From Myxocyprinus asiaticus (lineage: Eukaryota > Chordata > Actinopteri > Cypriniformes > Catostomidae): 64,000 nt of DNA. This document shows positions 22,451 to 33,683 of the stretch, piece by piece. The stretch is taken from assembly GCF_019703515.2 (NCBI RefSeq), contig NC_059379.1:26254880-26318879 (forward strand), read 5' to 3'. The notes beneath the pieces are model-generated. The model ran no database searches and was not told where the DNA came from. It worked only from the letters and a program-made list of their open reading frames with translations. Positions within the stretch are counted from its first letter, which is position 1. Each line of letters opens with the position of its first letter. Position numbers and translations under genes: made by a program.

Positions 22451-22971
22451 CTGTCTAAACTGAATGTAACAACACCACAAAAACATGTACCACCAAATAA
22501 TACCAAAAAAAAACTTCTTTCTTGTTGTCATTTTCACTCATTCCACAAAATTTACTCAAATAAAAAAATACTCTATAGCATCACCTCTTTAAATAATTCA
22601 CTCTTACAAACTTTCATGTTGGTTCAGTCTGATAAATAGTTCAACTGAATGAATGGAATCACTCAGGGCTGTGTTAACCAAAAGCATTGTTAGCTCAAGT
22701 TACTCGTAAAGACCATTGATGCATTTGGTACCAATGATCAAATGCTTTTGGGAAACACAGCCTAGAACAGTTAATAAATGAACATCTGAATCACTGCACT
22801 GCATTTCTTTACTCTCAGTCATCTCTGACTTCAAAATAACAGATGTTCGGCATACTGTCCCCTTAACTGGCACTCCCCTTTTTTAGCATTTACCAACAAA
22901 TTACATTTTCAACTTTTAATGGTTGTTACTCTTGAATGCTTTGGATTAGAGACCTAATTTTGGTCTCATTT

Positions 22972-22973
<2 letters not shown>

Positions 22974-23027
<54 letters not shown>
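22974..23027. repeat. (GT)n microsatellite
   Basis: About 54 bp of uninterrupted TG/GT dinucleotide. Confidence 0.95.
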
Positions 23028-23028
<1 letters not shown>

Positions 23029-23693
23029 TGGCCAAAACAATTATAGAAAATTAAAGCTATATATCAACCCAAGTTGTTTTCCAAATTTTAAGAAAATAAG
23101 TTATAAAACGCCAAATTTCTTAGAATTATTGTAGATGCAAATGTGGCCACAAGATGACATCAAAGCTCTACTGATCCAAGAGTGACATGATCAGATTTAA
23201 ATGCCTGTAATTTTGAAATGCCTGGGTCTACAGACCTATTTTTGGACTCTTTTTAAAAAAGACACTTGGGAGATTATTGTGCAAGTGAAATCAGTTATTT
23301 AAGTTAAGTTATAAGAGTTTAAGTTTATTATAATTAAAATTAAATGCACTAAACTTTTATTTCATTTATTAAAAAATATATAAAAATATATGTGGCAAGC
23401 AAAGAAATTACAGAAAATTAAAGCCATTCATCAAACCAAGTTGTGTGTCCCAAATTTAAAGTAAATAAATTATAAAATACCATATTTATCAAATATTTAC
23501 TAGTACCAAAAGTGGCCAGAAATCAGAACTCCATTGGTGCAAGAGTGAATAAAATTACTTAGAACTAATTTCAGAAACACCACTCAAACCACATATGAGG
23601 ACGCACTATTTTTTTGCAAAACATTATATAAAATTCATTACAGATTATAATTATTATAATTACATTTATAATGCATGGTTACAGTGTAAGTAT
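23028..23693. other. Unannotated AT-rich DNA
   Basis: No gene. Two diverged copies of an approximately 330-bp unit may be present: GAAAATTAAAGCTATATATCAAC near 23046 and AGAAAATTAAAGCCATTCATCA near 23412 both occur with an AAGTTGTKTTCCAAATTT-like follow-on. Confidence 0.4.
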
Positions 23694-24440
23694 TGTTAGC
23701 AGTGGAAGCCGGTAATTATTCACATTTCTAACAAACATATCATATTTTTCTGCCATAAATTATATAATAGTTTGTTTACACCACTAAATAAAATAATAAA
23801 TGATCCAAAGAGCCCATTCATTCACACTGATCAGCGCCTGTGCATTTAGATTTAGCCCTATGACTGCTATGAGTCCAAACACAGAATATACGTTCCTGCC
23901 GGTTTGGCATTTATTCCTCCTCAAAACTGCATGGAACTTATTACAAAGTACTTAAATCTAGCTAGATTGTAGTGTTTTTCATAGATCCATTGAAAGAAGC
24001 AGCGAAAATGTTAGATTTCAGCTCCGATCGGTCATCAGGAACAGCAGAAACTGGTGTTGTTAGCAGTGGAAGCTAGTAATTATTCACATTTCTAACAAAC
24101 ATATATATATATATATATTTTTTTTATTTTATTTATTTATTTTTTTTTTGCCACAAATTATATAATAGTTTGTTTACACAACTAAATAAAATAATAAATG
24201 ATCCAAAGAGCCCATTCATTAACACTGATCAGCGCCTGTGCATTTAGCTTTAGCCCTATAGCTGCTATGAGTCCAAACACAGAATATGTTCTCCTGCCAG
24301 TTTAGCGTTTATTCCTTCTCAAATCTGCATGGAACTTATTCCAAAGTACTAAAATCTAGTTATATTGTAGTGTTTTTGCATAGATCCATTGATAGAAGCA
24401 GTGAACATTTTTTATTTCAGCTCCGATCGGTCATCAGAAA
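23694..24440 (+). repeat. Tandem duplication, unit about 364 bp
   Basis: TGTTAGCAGTGGAAGC begins at 23694 and again at 24058. Both units run through CACATTTCTAACAAACATAT, TGATCAGCGCCTGTGCATTT and CAGCTCCGATCGGTCATCAG in order. The second unit has an added (AT)n and T-rich expansion near 24100-24150. Divergence is moderate, so the duplication is not recent. Confidence 0.85.
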
Positions 24441-26282
24441 TGGAAGAAAGCTCAGAGCGTAATGGTGGCCTTAGGTTCTTTATCTTAACAAACACTAGGA
24501 TGGTGTCACTGTTCTGGAAAAAGCAAGGCCTACCCCTGTAACCATAGAAACGTCATAACAATGGCTACATGACCTGTCAATCAAATCTTGACTAGCGATA
24601 CACTGGCTGGATCTATTCACTGAAACAGCCAATGCGCCTTTTGGAGTGGCCATGGAGCCTTTGATCTTGTTTGATTGTGAATCACAGAGAGACTCATGGG
24701 TGGGCTCAAACAACACAGAAGTTTCACCAGAATAGCGGAGACCTCAAGACCTCAATGCTGATTGATAAAAGACGTTTTAGAATCAATATTTTATTGATAA
24801 TAGACATCTTAATTTACATGATGACACAAGCAAAGGATGATCCGTCAGTTTTTTTCCTCGATTTTCGCTGTTTTGGATAAAATGGTTGAATCTACTTTCA
24901 ATTGTAGACATTTACCATGGATTGTATGCCTGAATTTCCTGCCATCATCCGATTGGATCATGACCAGAAGATAAGTAATTCCGCTCACATGTTGCATGTT
25001 TTATAATCCACTCTTTCAGTATTTTAATGCATTACTGTAATGACGTCATTCAGATCGCAAAACAGTGGGCATATTTCGAAGCTAAAGACTTGTAGCTTTC
25101 AAACTATATAAGGTTTGTTAAGGTTAAAGTCAGATATGAAGGTAATATAGTCCAATAAACATCAAAAAGCAGAAAAATGTCCCATATTTGGGATGTGCCA
25201 GTTAATGGGCTAAACTAGCTCTTCAGCATACTTACTGTCTGATTGTTCATATGACAACTAAAAAAGAAAACATTTGAAACATTTTGTAAGGAATTTATTT
25301 CAATTTTAATTTATTGTATTTAAATGTTTTATCAATTTGTTTATGAAAAAAAAAAGATCTATCTGAGTTTGTGAATTTTGATAAAATAATTGAAATACGA
25401 TAAGATGTATGCTGCATCAAGACTTATTTTGTAATCAAATCATAATGATGTTTCTAAAAATGCTAATAACTTTTGATAATTTTAGTCTATTGTCATTGAT
25501 TGTCATGAATGAGTATAGTTCATTTTGTTTGGGCATATATGTACATAGCCTTTTCAAATGAGATGATGATAAACTATGATTTAAGGGAAATATGTTACAT
25601 GTAGGAGAACAGCCAGTTTTTCTTTTTTTATCTTTTTTTTTCTTCTTTTTTTGTTTTGTTTTTGTATTTTGAAATATACATTACATTGTTGCATTTATGT
25701 TTATTTTATATCATCTTTTATGTTAAATCAGATGCTTTGCATGGGTTTAACCTGAAAGCTATATAAATGTTTAAAAAATATATATATATTTTTTGGGGAA
25801 AAATTTGTTTTTTTAAACGAATGTATGGTATACTTGACCATTTTAGTCGCAGTCTGGAACTCCTATTAATGGCACATGTTTGACTTGTACTCCAATAAAA
25901 CAAACTTGCACAGATATTGCATTTACACCATGCAGTAAATTGGGACTTTATATTTCCTGGGAATATGGATGTGTGAAACTAGACCTTTTTCCCCTGAGCC
26001 CTTAAATGTCACATCAATGACCTGATTTGCTCTAACTCAAGTTCCAGGTCTGGAAAATTGATGAATCACTGGATTTTATGGAGTGTACTCTCCCGCGATC
26101 TCTACAGGCCGTAACTGGAGCAACAAAGCTGGCATCCTGGTTGCTCTAGTTTGCTATTCATTGAAGCAGCCCATCTGGGTTTGGTCTCCCACAGGATGAC
26201 CAGAGAACATCACCCCTGCTTGTTTCCCAGATGCCACTCCACAAACGGACACCATCAAGACTCTGAATTCACCCCTCCCATT
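24441..26282. other. Unannotated AT-rich DNA
   Basis: No supported gene. It contains a small fragment of the 21-22 kb repeat family (AAAAATGCTAATAACTTTTG at about 25456), T-rich runs at 25617-25665 and an (AT)n stretch near 25780. Confidence 0.45.
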
Positions 26283-26283
26283 G

Positions 26284-26302
26284 CTCTCTCTCTCTCTCTC
26301 TC
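26284..26302. repeat. Short (CT)n repeat
   Basis: About 19 bp of CT dinucleotide. Confidence 0.8.
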
Positions 26303-27679
26303 AGAATACATCTAACACCCAGTAGTTTGACCATCTAATGCTGGCTGCAGTCTAAAGGGGTTTCCCCTGGTCCAGTCCCTCTTCTGGTCTCATGCCAAGT
26401 GTTATTTGTTTGGACCTCTTCACTCATAGCTACATTTGGATCAGCTAAAATAAGAACCGTCGCATTGTGCAAAAGGCCACAACAAGGCATGCTCACGTTT
26501 AAATGTGACTGATTTATACCCAAAACATTAGAGATTTGTGGGTCCCCAACCTCACAGTATGTGCCTCCCCAAAGAGACTGAATGACGGGAATTCCCATAC
26601 ATTCAAAGAATCAGATAAGAACTGATGAATTGTTGAATTCTGCAAGCGTGTCCACTGTCTCGCAATAATTATTGAGTGATTAATGCTTCTGTTTTCTTAA
26701 AGATTGTTTACATTAATTTTATATGCCCCCTAAGCCCTCTCACTATAGTGTGGGCTGACAAAAACCTAAGGGTTCTCACTCATTTGAATGCAATTCAAAA
26801 AGAAAAAACCTAGACACTGTTAGATGTAACCCTGAAGCATATTGTTAGTGACATGGCCCAAGACACAAATCTCGACCAACAGATCATCATGTCATAACCA
26901 CAGACTACAAGCCTGACTCCCTGAATTTGGCTATATTCCGCCCCATTCGGTACACTGTATAGATCCTGTATGAATCTAAGTCGCTGGAAGACAGCAAGCA
27001 GGGAGAGCGCACCGGTAAATGTATGTGGGTACAGAACACAAAGTAATTTTTCTCCGGTTCCTGACTCCCAGGACTGTGGAACAGAGCAGGAGAGAGTGTT
27101 CCCACTCAGGATCGGGGCAGGAAACCTCCTCTGCATTTCTTGGCGGTCCATGCATTGACCCCCACAATGCAGCAAACACAGCTCCATTTTGTCTTCTGGG
27201 ACTGACCTAGACCGTGTTTTTACTCTGTATGAGTGAAACGGTAATCACTGCTGGCAAATTACCAGTGCAAGGAAAGAAGGCCAGTGGTCATCCATCTAAG
27301 AAGTCACTGTTGTGTTTTGATAATTGTGAGCAGGGGAACTCAGACAAATGATTGGTGTTAGAAAGTAGATTACAACAGAAGACAAAGAGCCTGTGGTCAG
27401 TAACATAAAAATTATGTTGTAATTTCACCACATATAAAAGCATTTCATATAGCTTGATGCATGGAAGCAAAGCTGCATATTTGTCCATCTATAGTATTGT
27501 TGTGTCGATAATGCAAATCTGTATACTTTATTTTTTGTTATTTAAAGCTAAGGAGTGTCATTTTTGCGCCGCTTGCATCAAACGAAATTGTAAAAATTAG
27601 GAAGGCACCAATTTGCCATTTTTAGGCCAATACAGATTTTAACAAAAACTATAGCCGATACAATATTTGCAACTTACCT
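26303..27679. other. Unannotated intergenic DNA
   Basis: The sequence has mixed composition and an open minus-strand frame of 125 codons at 27187-26810. That frame shows no domain or splice context I can recognise, and overlapping frames of similar length exist on both strands. I do not call it a gene. Confidence 0.4.
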
Positions 27680-27680
27680 T

Positions 27681-27738
27681 ATTTTGTCATCAGATCACTG
27701 TTTTGCTTAGGAACTACCCTTTTTAAAATGTACAAAGA
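27681..27738 (+). repeat. 58-bp direct repeat, left copy
   Basis: ATTTTGTCATCAGATCACTG...TTTTGCTTAGGAA...TTTAAAATGTACAAAG is repeated at about 28764-28820 with a few substitutions. Because it exceeds a transposon target duplication in length, it represents an older local duplication. Confidence 0.8.
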
Positions 27739-27739
27739 G

Positions 27740-28744
27740 CAGCCGCGGCCCATGCATTTTAAGTCTAGGCCTTCAGTGCAATTTATGCCATTAAGAAAAC
27801 ACAGTTTCATAATGAATAAGACACTGTATGACTATCATACATCACGAGGCAGTCAACTAATAATACCAATTGACATTTTAAAAACATGTCCATGCACGAA
27901 AGCCAGAACCAAGGAGGTCTAATACCAAGAAAAAGCTTTCTAATAATATTTGAAATTTAAATTTTGCTTGCAATAAATTTTGTTTCATCAGGGTACACGG
28001 TTATTTTTCAATACTTGATCCAACACTGAATGCTCAAGTGGCCAAATTTACACTTAAAAAACTCCAGAAGCTGCTATAACAATGCAAAAAGCACTTACCA
28101 ATTTGCTTGAAGTGAAAATCAGTCCTCCTTTCCTGTTTAATGAATCAATTGCATGATCATGCAGAACATATCAGGTTTTTTAAATCCATAAGGATCTCTT
28201 TCTCAACAGCATTAACAGCAGTGACAGCCGACTCGTCAGCAAGATCTCGCGCTCTTTGCTTTCAAATTACGTATATCACTTAAAGCGTGATTGCTTCACT
28301 CAAGGCCAGCTAGAAGGCCTCGACTGGGACATATCCTAAAGACCACACCCACCAAGAACAAATAAATCTATCTGATTGGCTACTGAATCTGACAATCTGA
28401 TTTTTAGATGCCTATTCACTTGTACTTGAGGGATTCTATAGAAATTCTGAAGGCCTAACGGGGTGGAGCTCAAACTCACATGTTGCTTCGGCTAAGCATC
28501 ATGGCCTCGGGCATGCGATTTGTGAAACAGTTGTCACACTTTGATTGTAAGCATCGAGGAATAAATTCTGATTGGATAAACTTTTTGTTTTTTGCTATTC
28601 ATTTGAAGATGAATTAGGACTGGAAAGCGATTGAAAATACATAGGCAAAAAGGTCAATGAGAATGAAAGGATGAAAAAATATTTATTTATTAGACATGTT
28701 ACGTTAGCAGAGAAGGCTTTGCTGGCCCTGATAAATCGCCACTG
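27740..28744. mobile_element. Non-autonomous hAT-like element
   Basis: A 1005-bp element starting CAGCCGCGGCCCAT and ending TAAATCGCCACTG. The ends are imperfect inverted repeats differing mostly by transitions (CAGCCGCGGCCCAT against CAGTGGCGATTTAT). It is flanked by perfect 8-bp direct repeats ACAAAGAG at 27732-27739 and 28745-28752. No transposase frame is present. The site lies next to an older duplication, so unrelated 58-bp direct repeats also bracket it. Confidence 0.75.
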
Positions 28745-28763
28745 ACAAAGAGGTACAAAAGCT

Positions 28764-28820
28764 ATTTTGTCATCAGATCACTGTTTTGCTTAGGAATTAT
28801 CCTCTTTAAAATGTTCAAAG
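28764..28820 (+). repeat. 58-bp direct repeat, right copy
   Basis: Right-hand counterpart of 27681-27738. It is embedded in a further short tandem pattern, with GTACAAAAGCTATTTT at about 28753 and again at 28823. Confidence 0.8.
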
Positions 28821-29264
28821 ATGTACAAAAGCTATTTTATTGTTCTAACAGTAAATAGTTTCGATTGAACATGTTTGGATCCGTTGCCACTTCGTTGGAG
28901 TGCTAACTCTTCTACATTTTGTGGCTATTAGTTTTTTTATAGATTGCACATTTAAATTAGTTATTACAGAGTGTGAAATCTCCAAAAAACAAAAGTGTTG
29001 TCATTTCCATAACCCAAGTTCAATTACAGTTCTAAACTGGTTAAAAACTTGTCTAGACTAAAAAAAATATGTTGTCTGGACACTATCTGCAGGGGTTTAT
29101 GATTATACATACAAATTATTCAATAAACTGGTTATTAGTACTTTATATGAAAGGTTACATTTCATATCTTCAATGCAAATGTCACATCCATAAGGCTGGA
29201 ATTGCCCTGTTCGATATGCTTTAATTTGGTCAATAGTTGACCGATACATCTGTGGATCCCTAGT
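28821..29264. other. Unannotated DNA upstream of DIRS copy D
   Basis: AT-rich, with no gene and no DIRS terminus. It shows that copy D lacks its left terminal repeat. Confidence 0.45.
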
Positions 29265-29483
29265 AAAAACGCAGAGGCTTCGACTGGGCTTCCTCCTTCG
29301 GGAGTGGTCGTCAAGTCCCAGGCCGACGCAGAAATGACGGACATGCTTTCCCGGGCAGCCACGAGCGTCGGACTCGAGTAGAACCCTCCGCTCTCCCCTG
29401 AACCCTCGCGGCTCAACGATTGGTTCCTGGGCTCGGGGCGCCACCCACGGCCACGCCCCACCCCCGTTAATTTCTTCTCGGAA

Positions 29484-30947
29484 GTGCATGAGGAGCTGAC
29501 AAGATCGTGGGAGGCACCTTTTACTGCCCTGTCCCGGTCTTTCAGCTCCCCCGCTCTCGCTATCCTCAATGGCGGAGCGGCCAGGGAGTATTCGGTGATC
29601 CCCCAGGTGGATAAGGCGCGTGACCCAGGGGCAAGGAAACCCGCTTCTCTGGAACTGGTGAGCAGACCACTCCATCCCCTGGTGGAGGGCCGGGAGGAGA
29701 ATCTTTTGTTTCATTTTCATTTAATTTCACCGCATGTCCAAGAGGCTGCGGTACCACACGGGATTGGGTCCGGTGGACTACGGGGACAAGAATCCTCCTC
29801 CCCCCTCCTCGGCCAATCTTATGGTGGGCGGCAGGAGCCAGGTAAGTGCTTCGATGTCCCTGGACTCAGCACGGCCACGGAGCTCGAATCCCCTCGACAT
29901 GGCACCTCGAGCTCCACCCCACCGCGAGGCCCACCTGCCATCCGCTTCACCTCGGTGAAGGGCGAGAACGCCGCTACCTTGCGTGTGGAGGGCGCAATAG
30001 AGCCTGTCCCTCAAGCCGAGATGAAGAAAGGGTTCTACAGCCCTTACTTCATCATACCGAAGAAAGGCAGTGGGTTGCGACTGATCCTGGACCTGCGAGT
30101 ACTGAACCGGGCTTTGCACACACTCCCGTTCAAGATGCTGATGCAAAAACGCATTCTAGCGAGCGTCCGGCATCAAGATTGGTTCGCGGCGGTAGACCTG
30201 AAGGACGCGTACTTTCACGTCTTACCTCGACACAGACCCTTCCTGCAGTTTGCCTTTGAAGGCCAGGTGTACCAGTACAAGGTCCTCCCCTCCGGCCTGT
30301 CCCTGTCCCCTCGTGTCTTCACAAAGGTCACAGAGGCTGCCCTTGCCCCGCTAAGGGAAGTGGGCATCCACATCCTCAACTATCTCGATGACTGGCTAAT
30401 CCTAGCTCACTCTCGAGAGTTGCTGTGAACACACAGGGACCACGTGCTCCGGCACCTCAGCCAACTGGGGCTTCGGGTCAACTGGGAAAAGAGCAAGCTC
30501 TCCCCGGTTCAGAGCATCTCTTTTCTTGGTCTGGAGTTGGACTCAGTCTCGATGATAGCACGCCTCACGAACGAGCATGCACAGTCGGTGCTGAACTGTC
30601 TGAAGGCATTCAGACGGAGAGCAGCGGTTCCACTGAAACTTTTTCAGAGGCTCCTGAGGCATATGGCATCCTCAGCAGCGGCCACACCGCTCGGGTTGAT
30701 GCATATGAGACCACTTCAGCACTGGCTTCAGACTCTAGTCCCGAGATGGGTATGGCACTGGGACACATCACGTGGCCATCACCTCTTCAGCCCTTGGACT
30801 GACCTTGCATTTCTATGGGCAGGGGTTCCCCTAGAGCAGGTCTCCAGGTGTGTCGTGGTTACATCAGATGCCTCAAAGACAGGCTGGGGCACACAGCCGC
30901 CGGCTCTTGGACTGGCCCACGGCTGTGTTGGCATATCGACTGCCTAG
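29484..30947 (+). pseudogene. DIRS gag tail, reverse transcriptase and RNase H start
   Basis: One frame (29484-30947) with a single stop at 30426-30428. Residues 1-150 are a proline/serine-rich gag tail (RPLHPLVEGR). RT follows: FYSPYFIIPKK at about 184-194, ILDLRVLNRAL at 201-211, motif A AVDLKDAYFHV at 236-246 with both aspartates, VYQYKVLPSGLSLSPR, and an intact YLDD at 300-303. After the stop, LGLRVNWEKSKL and FLGLELDSVS lead into an RNase H start (VVVTSDASKTGWGTQ, with its aspartate). Compared with copy A about 55 residues before the RT are missing. The copy cannot make a full polyprotein. Confidence 0.85.
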
Positions 30948-31500
30948 AGTTGTTGGCAGTACTGCTCGCCCTGCGGAGGTTTCGGCTGTTGATCCAGGGC
31001 AAGCACGTGTTGGTCCGAACGGAACCAAGGCGGTCTACGCTCCCATTGCATGTCACAACTCAAGTCGCTACGAGCCACTCACATCCCGGGCAACCTCAAC
31101 ACCACAGCGGACGTGCTGTCACATCAGGTTACCCTCAGGGGAGAGTGGAGACTCCACCCTCATGTGGTCCAGCTGATTTGGAGTCGATTCGGTCGAGCAC
31201 AGGTAGACCTGTTTGCTTCTCGGGAATCCTCTGCCCGCTTTGGTACGCCCTGACCGAGGCACCCCCCACCCACTACGCAAATATGCGTTTCCCCCAGTGA
31301 GCCTACCTGCACAGACCCTGTGCAAGGTCAGGGAAGACGAGGAGCAGATCATCCTAGTAGCACCATACTGGCCCACCCAGACGTGGTTCTCGGATCTCAT
31401 GCTCCTCATGACAGCTCCCCCCTGGCGAATTCTCCTAAGGAAAGACCTTCTTTCTCAGGGACGGGGTACCATCTGGCACCCGTGACCAGACCTCTGGAAT
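30900..31500 (+). pseudogene. DIRS RNase H end and methylase-like region, frameshifted
   Basis: The continuation of copy D's second ORF in changing frames. CLELLAVLLALRRFRLL with GKHVLVRTE at about 30946-31020 is the rest of RNase H with its glutamate. SLRATHIPGNLNTTADVLS follows at about 31062-31118. VDLFASRESSARFG near 31205-31245 opens a segment that continues as KYAFPPVSLPAQTL, EEQIILVAPYWPTQTWFSDL and LLSQGRGTIWHP. In DIRS elements this position holds a domain related to phage-type adenine methyltransferases. That link is family knowledge; the residues alone are weak evidence. At least three frameshifts occur. Confidence 0.65.
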
Positions 31501-31519
31501 CTCCATGTCAGGCCCCTGG

Positions 31520-32532
31520 ATGGGACATGGAAGACCTAAGTGGCCTACCACCAGCGGTGGTAGACATGATCACTCAGGCTAAGGCTCCCTCTACGAGGCA
31601 CCTGTATGCCTTGAAGTGGTGTCTGTTCACTAAGTGGTGTCCTTTCCGACACGAAGACCCTCAGAGATGCGCAGTCGGATCAGTGCTTTCCTCTCTGCAG
31701 GAGAGGCTGGAGGGGCGGCTGTCCCCCTCCACCCTGAAGGAGTATCTTTTTCGGTGCATCATGATGCAGTAGATGTTAAGTATTTGGGGAAGCAACACTT
31801 GATCATCAGGTTCCTGAGAGGCGCTAGGTGGTTGAATCCCTCCAGACCGTGCCTCATCCCCTCATGGGACCTCTCCGTAGTCCTTCGGGGTCTACAGGGA
31901 GCTCCCTTTGAGCCCTTGGAGTCAGCTGAGCTTAAGGCACTCTCTTTGAAGACTGCCCTCCTGACTATGCTCACTTCCATCAAAAGGGTAGGAGACCTGC
32001 AGGCGTTCTCTGTCAGCGAAACGTGCCTGGAGTTCGGTCCGGGTTACTCTCAAATGATCCTGAGACCCCGACTGGGCTATGTGCCAAGGTTCCCACGACT
32101 CCTTTTAGGGATCAGGTGGTGAACCTGCAAGCGCTGCCCCAGAAGGAGGCAGACCCAGCCTTGGTGTTGCTGTGTCCGGTGCGAGCTTTACGCATCTATT
32201 TGGATCGCATGCAGAGCCCTAGAAGCTCAGAGCAGCTCTTTGTTTGCTTTGGTGGACAGCGGAAAGGAAGCGCTGTCTCCAAACAGAGGATCGCCCACTG
32301 GGTCATCGACGCCATCATGATGGCATATCAGGCTCAGGACGTGCCACCCCCTGCGGGGTCACGAGCCCACTTCACCAGGAGCGTGGCGGCCTCCTGGACC
32401 CTGGCCAGTGGTGCATCTTTGGCAGACATTTGCAAAGCAGCGGGCTGGGCAACACCCAACACCTTTGCGAGGTTCTACAATCTCCGGGTTGAGCCGGTCA
32501 CGTCCTGTGTATTGCCAGGCACGAGCAGGTAA
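31520..32532 (+). pseudogene. DIRS tyrosine recombinase, frameshifted
   Basis: A tyrosine recombinase, the enzyme that integrates circular DIRS DNA. Three frames contribute. The first runs LPPAVVDMITQAKAPSTRHLYALKW to LQERLEGRLSPSTLKEY. The second (to about 32122) carries HHDAVDVKYLGK and LTMLTSIKRVGDLQAFSV with the first catalytic arginine. The third (about 32090-32532) carries LRIYLDRMQSPRSSEQLFVC, SRAHFTRSVAASW (HxxR box), GWATPNTFARFYNL with the nucleophilic tyrosine, and a stop. All catalytic positions survive, but two frameshifts separate them, so the protein is not made intact. The core-binding part is also open in copy C. Confidence 0.85.
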
Positions 32533-33294
32533 GTTCCGGGACAACTGGCCGGGTGTACCGCTTGCGCATAGCTCCTTTTCCCTCCCTTGAATTGAAGATG
32601 TGTGCTCTTGACTCCCAGTTGTGTTCTCAGACTGTGATCCCTGGATGACTTTCCTCCTTAGCCCTCTGGCAGCTGAGTTTGTGGAGAAACTCACTGACCG
32701 GCCCAGTACGTGCGCTAATGAGCCCCTGTACTGAGGTAGGTGCTCCACATGTGCTGGTTCCCCGAAGGCGACCCCATGTGATATCTTCCGCAAAATTGTT
32801 TCCCTGATGGCAAACTGCATCTTCCTTGGGCAGAGGCCCTTCTGCCCCCTGTCGCCATGCTCTATAGAAACTCCTCCCCCTTCAGGCAGGACCTACCATG
32901 GGACCTCTCTACATGACATACTTCCAACAAGACTTGGTAAGACCATGTGAATCAAACTCAAAATACTCAAAATTCCCCCTCCCCTCTTCTTTTTGGGCGG
33001 GGTGTGGTCTCTGCAGTGTCTTCCCCTTGGAAGGGACACCCCCCGATGCAGACACTTATGGCTCCCAGTCAGTTAACAAATTCCACTCTTTTTGGGGAGA
33101 AAAGAGAGGGAAAAGAGGCCTCGGCTGGGCTAGCCTGTCCCTATAGTTGGGCAGTCGACTTGTTCCTGATGGACCGTTCGACACTCATAAGAGCGTTGGG
33201 GGAGGTTACGTGATGGCCTGGTGTGCTGGCTACAGTCTGCCCATCACACACCGCCAGTTCACGCAACACAGTTCAGCTAGTTGTGGCGTTTTGT

Positions 33295-33415
33295 ATATGG
33301 ACCCCTAGTGTCACTACATCGACACAACGTCGAGTGAGTGACACATAGGGAATGTCCTGGTTACTTTCGTAACCTCCGTTCCCTGATGGAGGGAACGAGA
33401 CGTTGTGTCCCTCTT
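33295..33415. repeat. DIRS D internal complementary region
   Basis: It reads CGAGTGAGTGACACATAGGG followed by GTCCTGGTTACTTTCGTAACC and GGAGGGAACGAGACGTTGTG. This fuses the two element ends in opposite sense to copies B and C, as expected for a plus-strand element. Confidence 0.75.
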
Positions 33416-33500
33416 GCCACAACGCTGAACTACCTGCTGAATTGGCCGGGACCTGGTCTCGGCTTCTCAGCACAAAACCTGAATGAGTGGTTGCATACCA

Positions 33501-33519
33501 GCTCCTTTTATACCTGTAT
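33501..33519 (-). promoter_or_regulatory. TATA box in the DIRS D right terminus
   Basis: The minus strand reads AGGTATAAAAGGAGCTGG and points back into the element, antisense to its genes. The sense-direction partner would have been in the missing left terminus. Confidence 0.55.
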
Positions 33520-33683
33520 GTCCGGGGGAGTGGCATGCAAATTCCACTCGCCGATTCTCATTTGCCTTTTTTCAAAAAAGCAGAGGTGTTTGGGGCTCCC
33601 AAGAGTGACCCCTAGTGTCACTACATCAACACAACATCTCGTTCCCTTCATCAGGGTACGGATGTTACAAAAGTAACCAGGAT

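Larger units (their letters stand above)
18241..22460 (+). repeat. Composite repeat array with terminal GCCGCTTGCGGC hairpins
   Basis: A 4.2-kb non-coding block of related, mostly head-to-tail repeats. Units begin with a TCTGCCCTAAA-like word (about 18243, 19809 and 21209). Two units close with GATAATTGCCGCTTGCGGCTATA (hairpins at 19778-19789 and 21163-21174), and one closes with the variant GCTGCTTGCAGC at 20885-20896. Inside are phrases such as AAACTTGGTATGTGTCAT and ACCAAATTTGGTACACAT repeated with drift. A diverged piece of the family reappears near 25455-25493. The class is unknown to me. A non-autonomous rolling-circle element is one possibility, because of the 3' hairpin and head-to-tail arrangement. 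Confidence 0.6.
29265..33683 (+). mobile_element. DIRS-type retrotransposon, copy D (5' truncated, most complete)
   Basis: The longest DIRS copy, on the plus strand. Similarity to copy C's gag starts at about 29270 (GCAGAGGCTTCGACTGGGC), so the left terminus and gag start are missing. The order is gag tail, RT, RNase H, methylase-like region, recombinase, 3' untranslated stretch, internal complementary region (about 33300-33415) and right terminus (about 33480-33683). Several frameshifts and an in-frame stop break the coding part. The right end finishes GTTACAAAAGTAACCAGGAT. Confidence 0.85.

Noticed and set aside
26810..27187. Minus-strand 125-codon frame
   Set aside because: Several overlapping frames of similar length exist there on both strands. 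I see no domain, splice signal or repeat family.
29103..29720. Minus-strand 205-codon frame at DIRS copy D
   Set aside because: It is antisense to the gag tail and extends into unrelated upstream DNA. No domain is visible.
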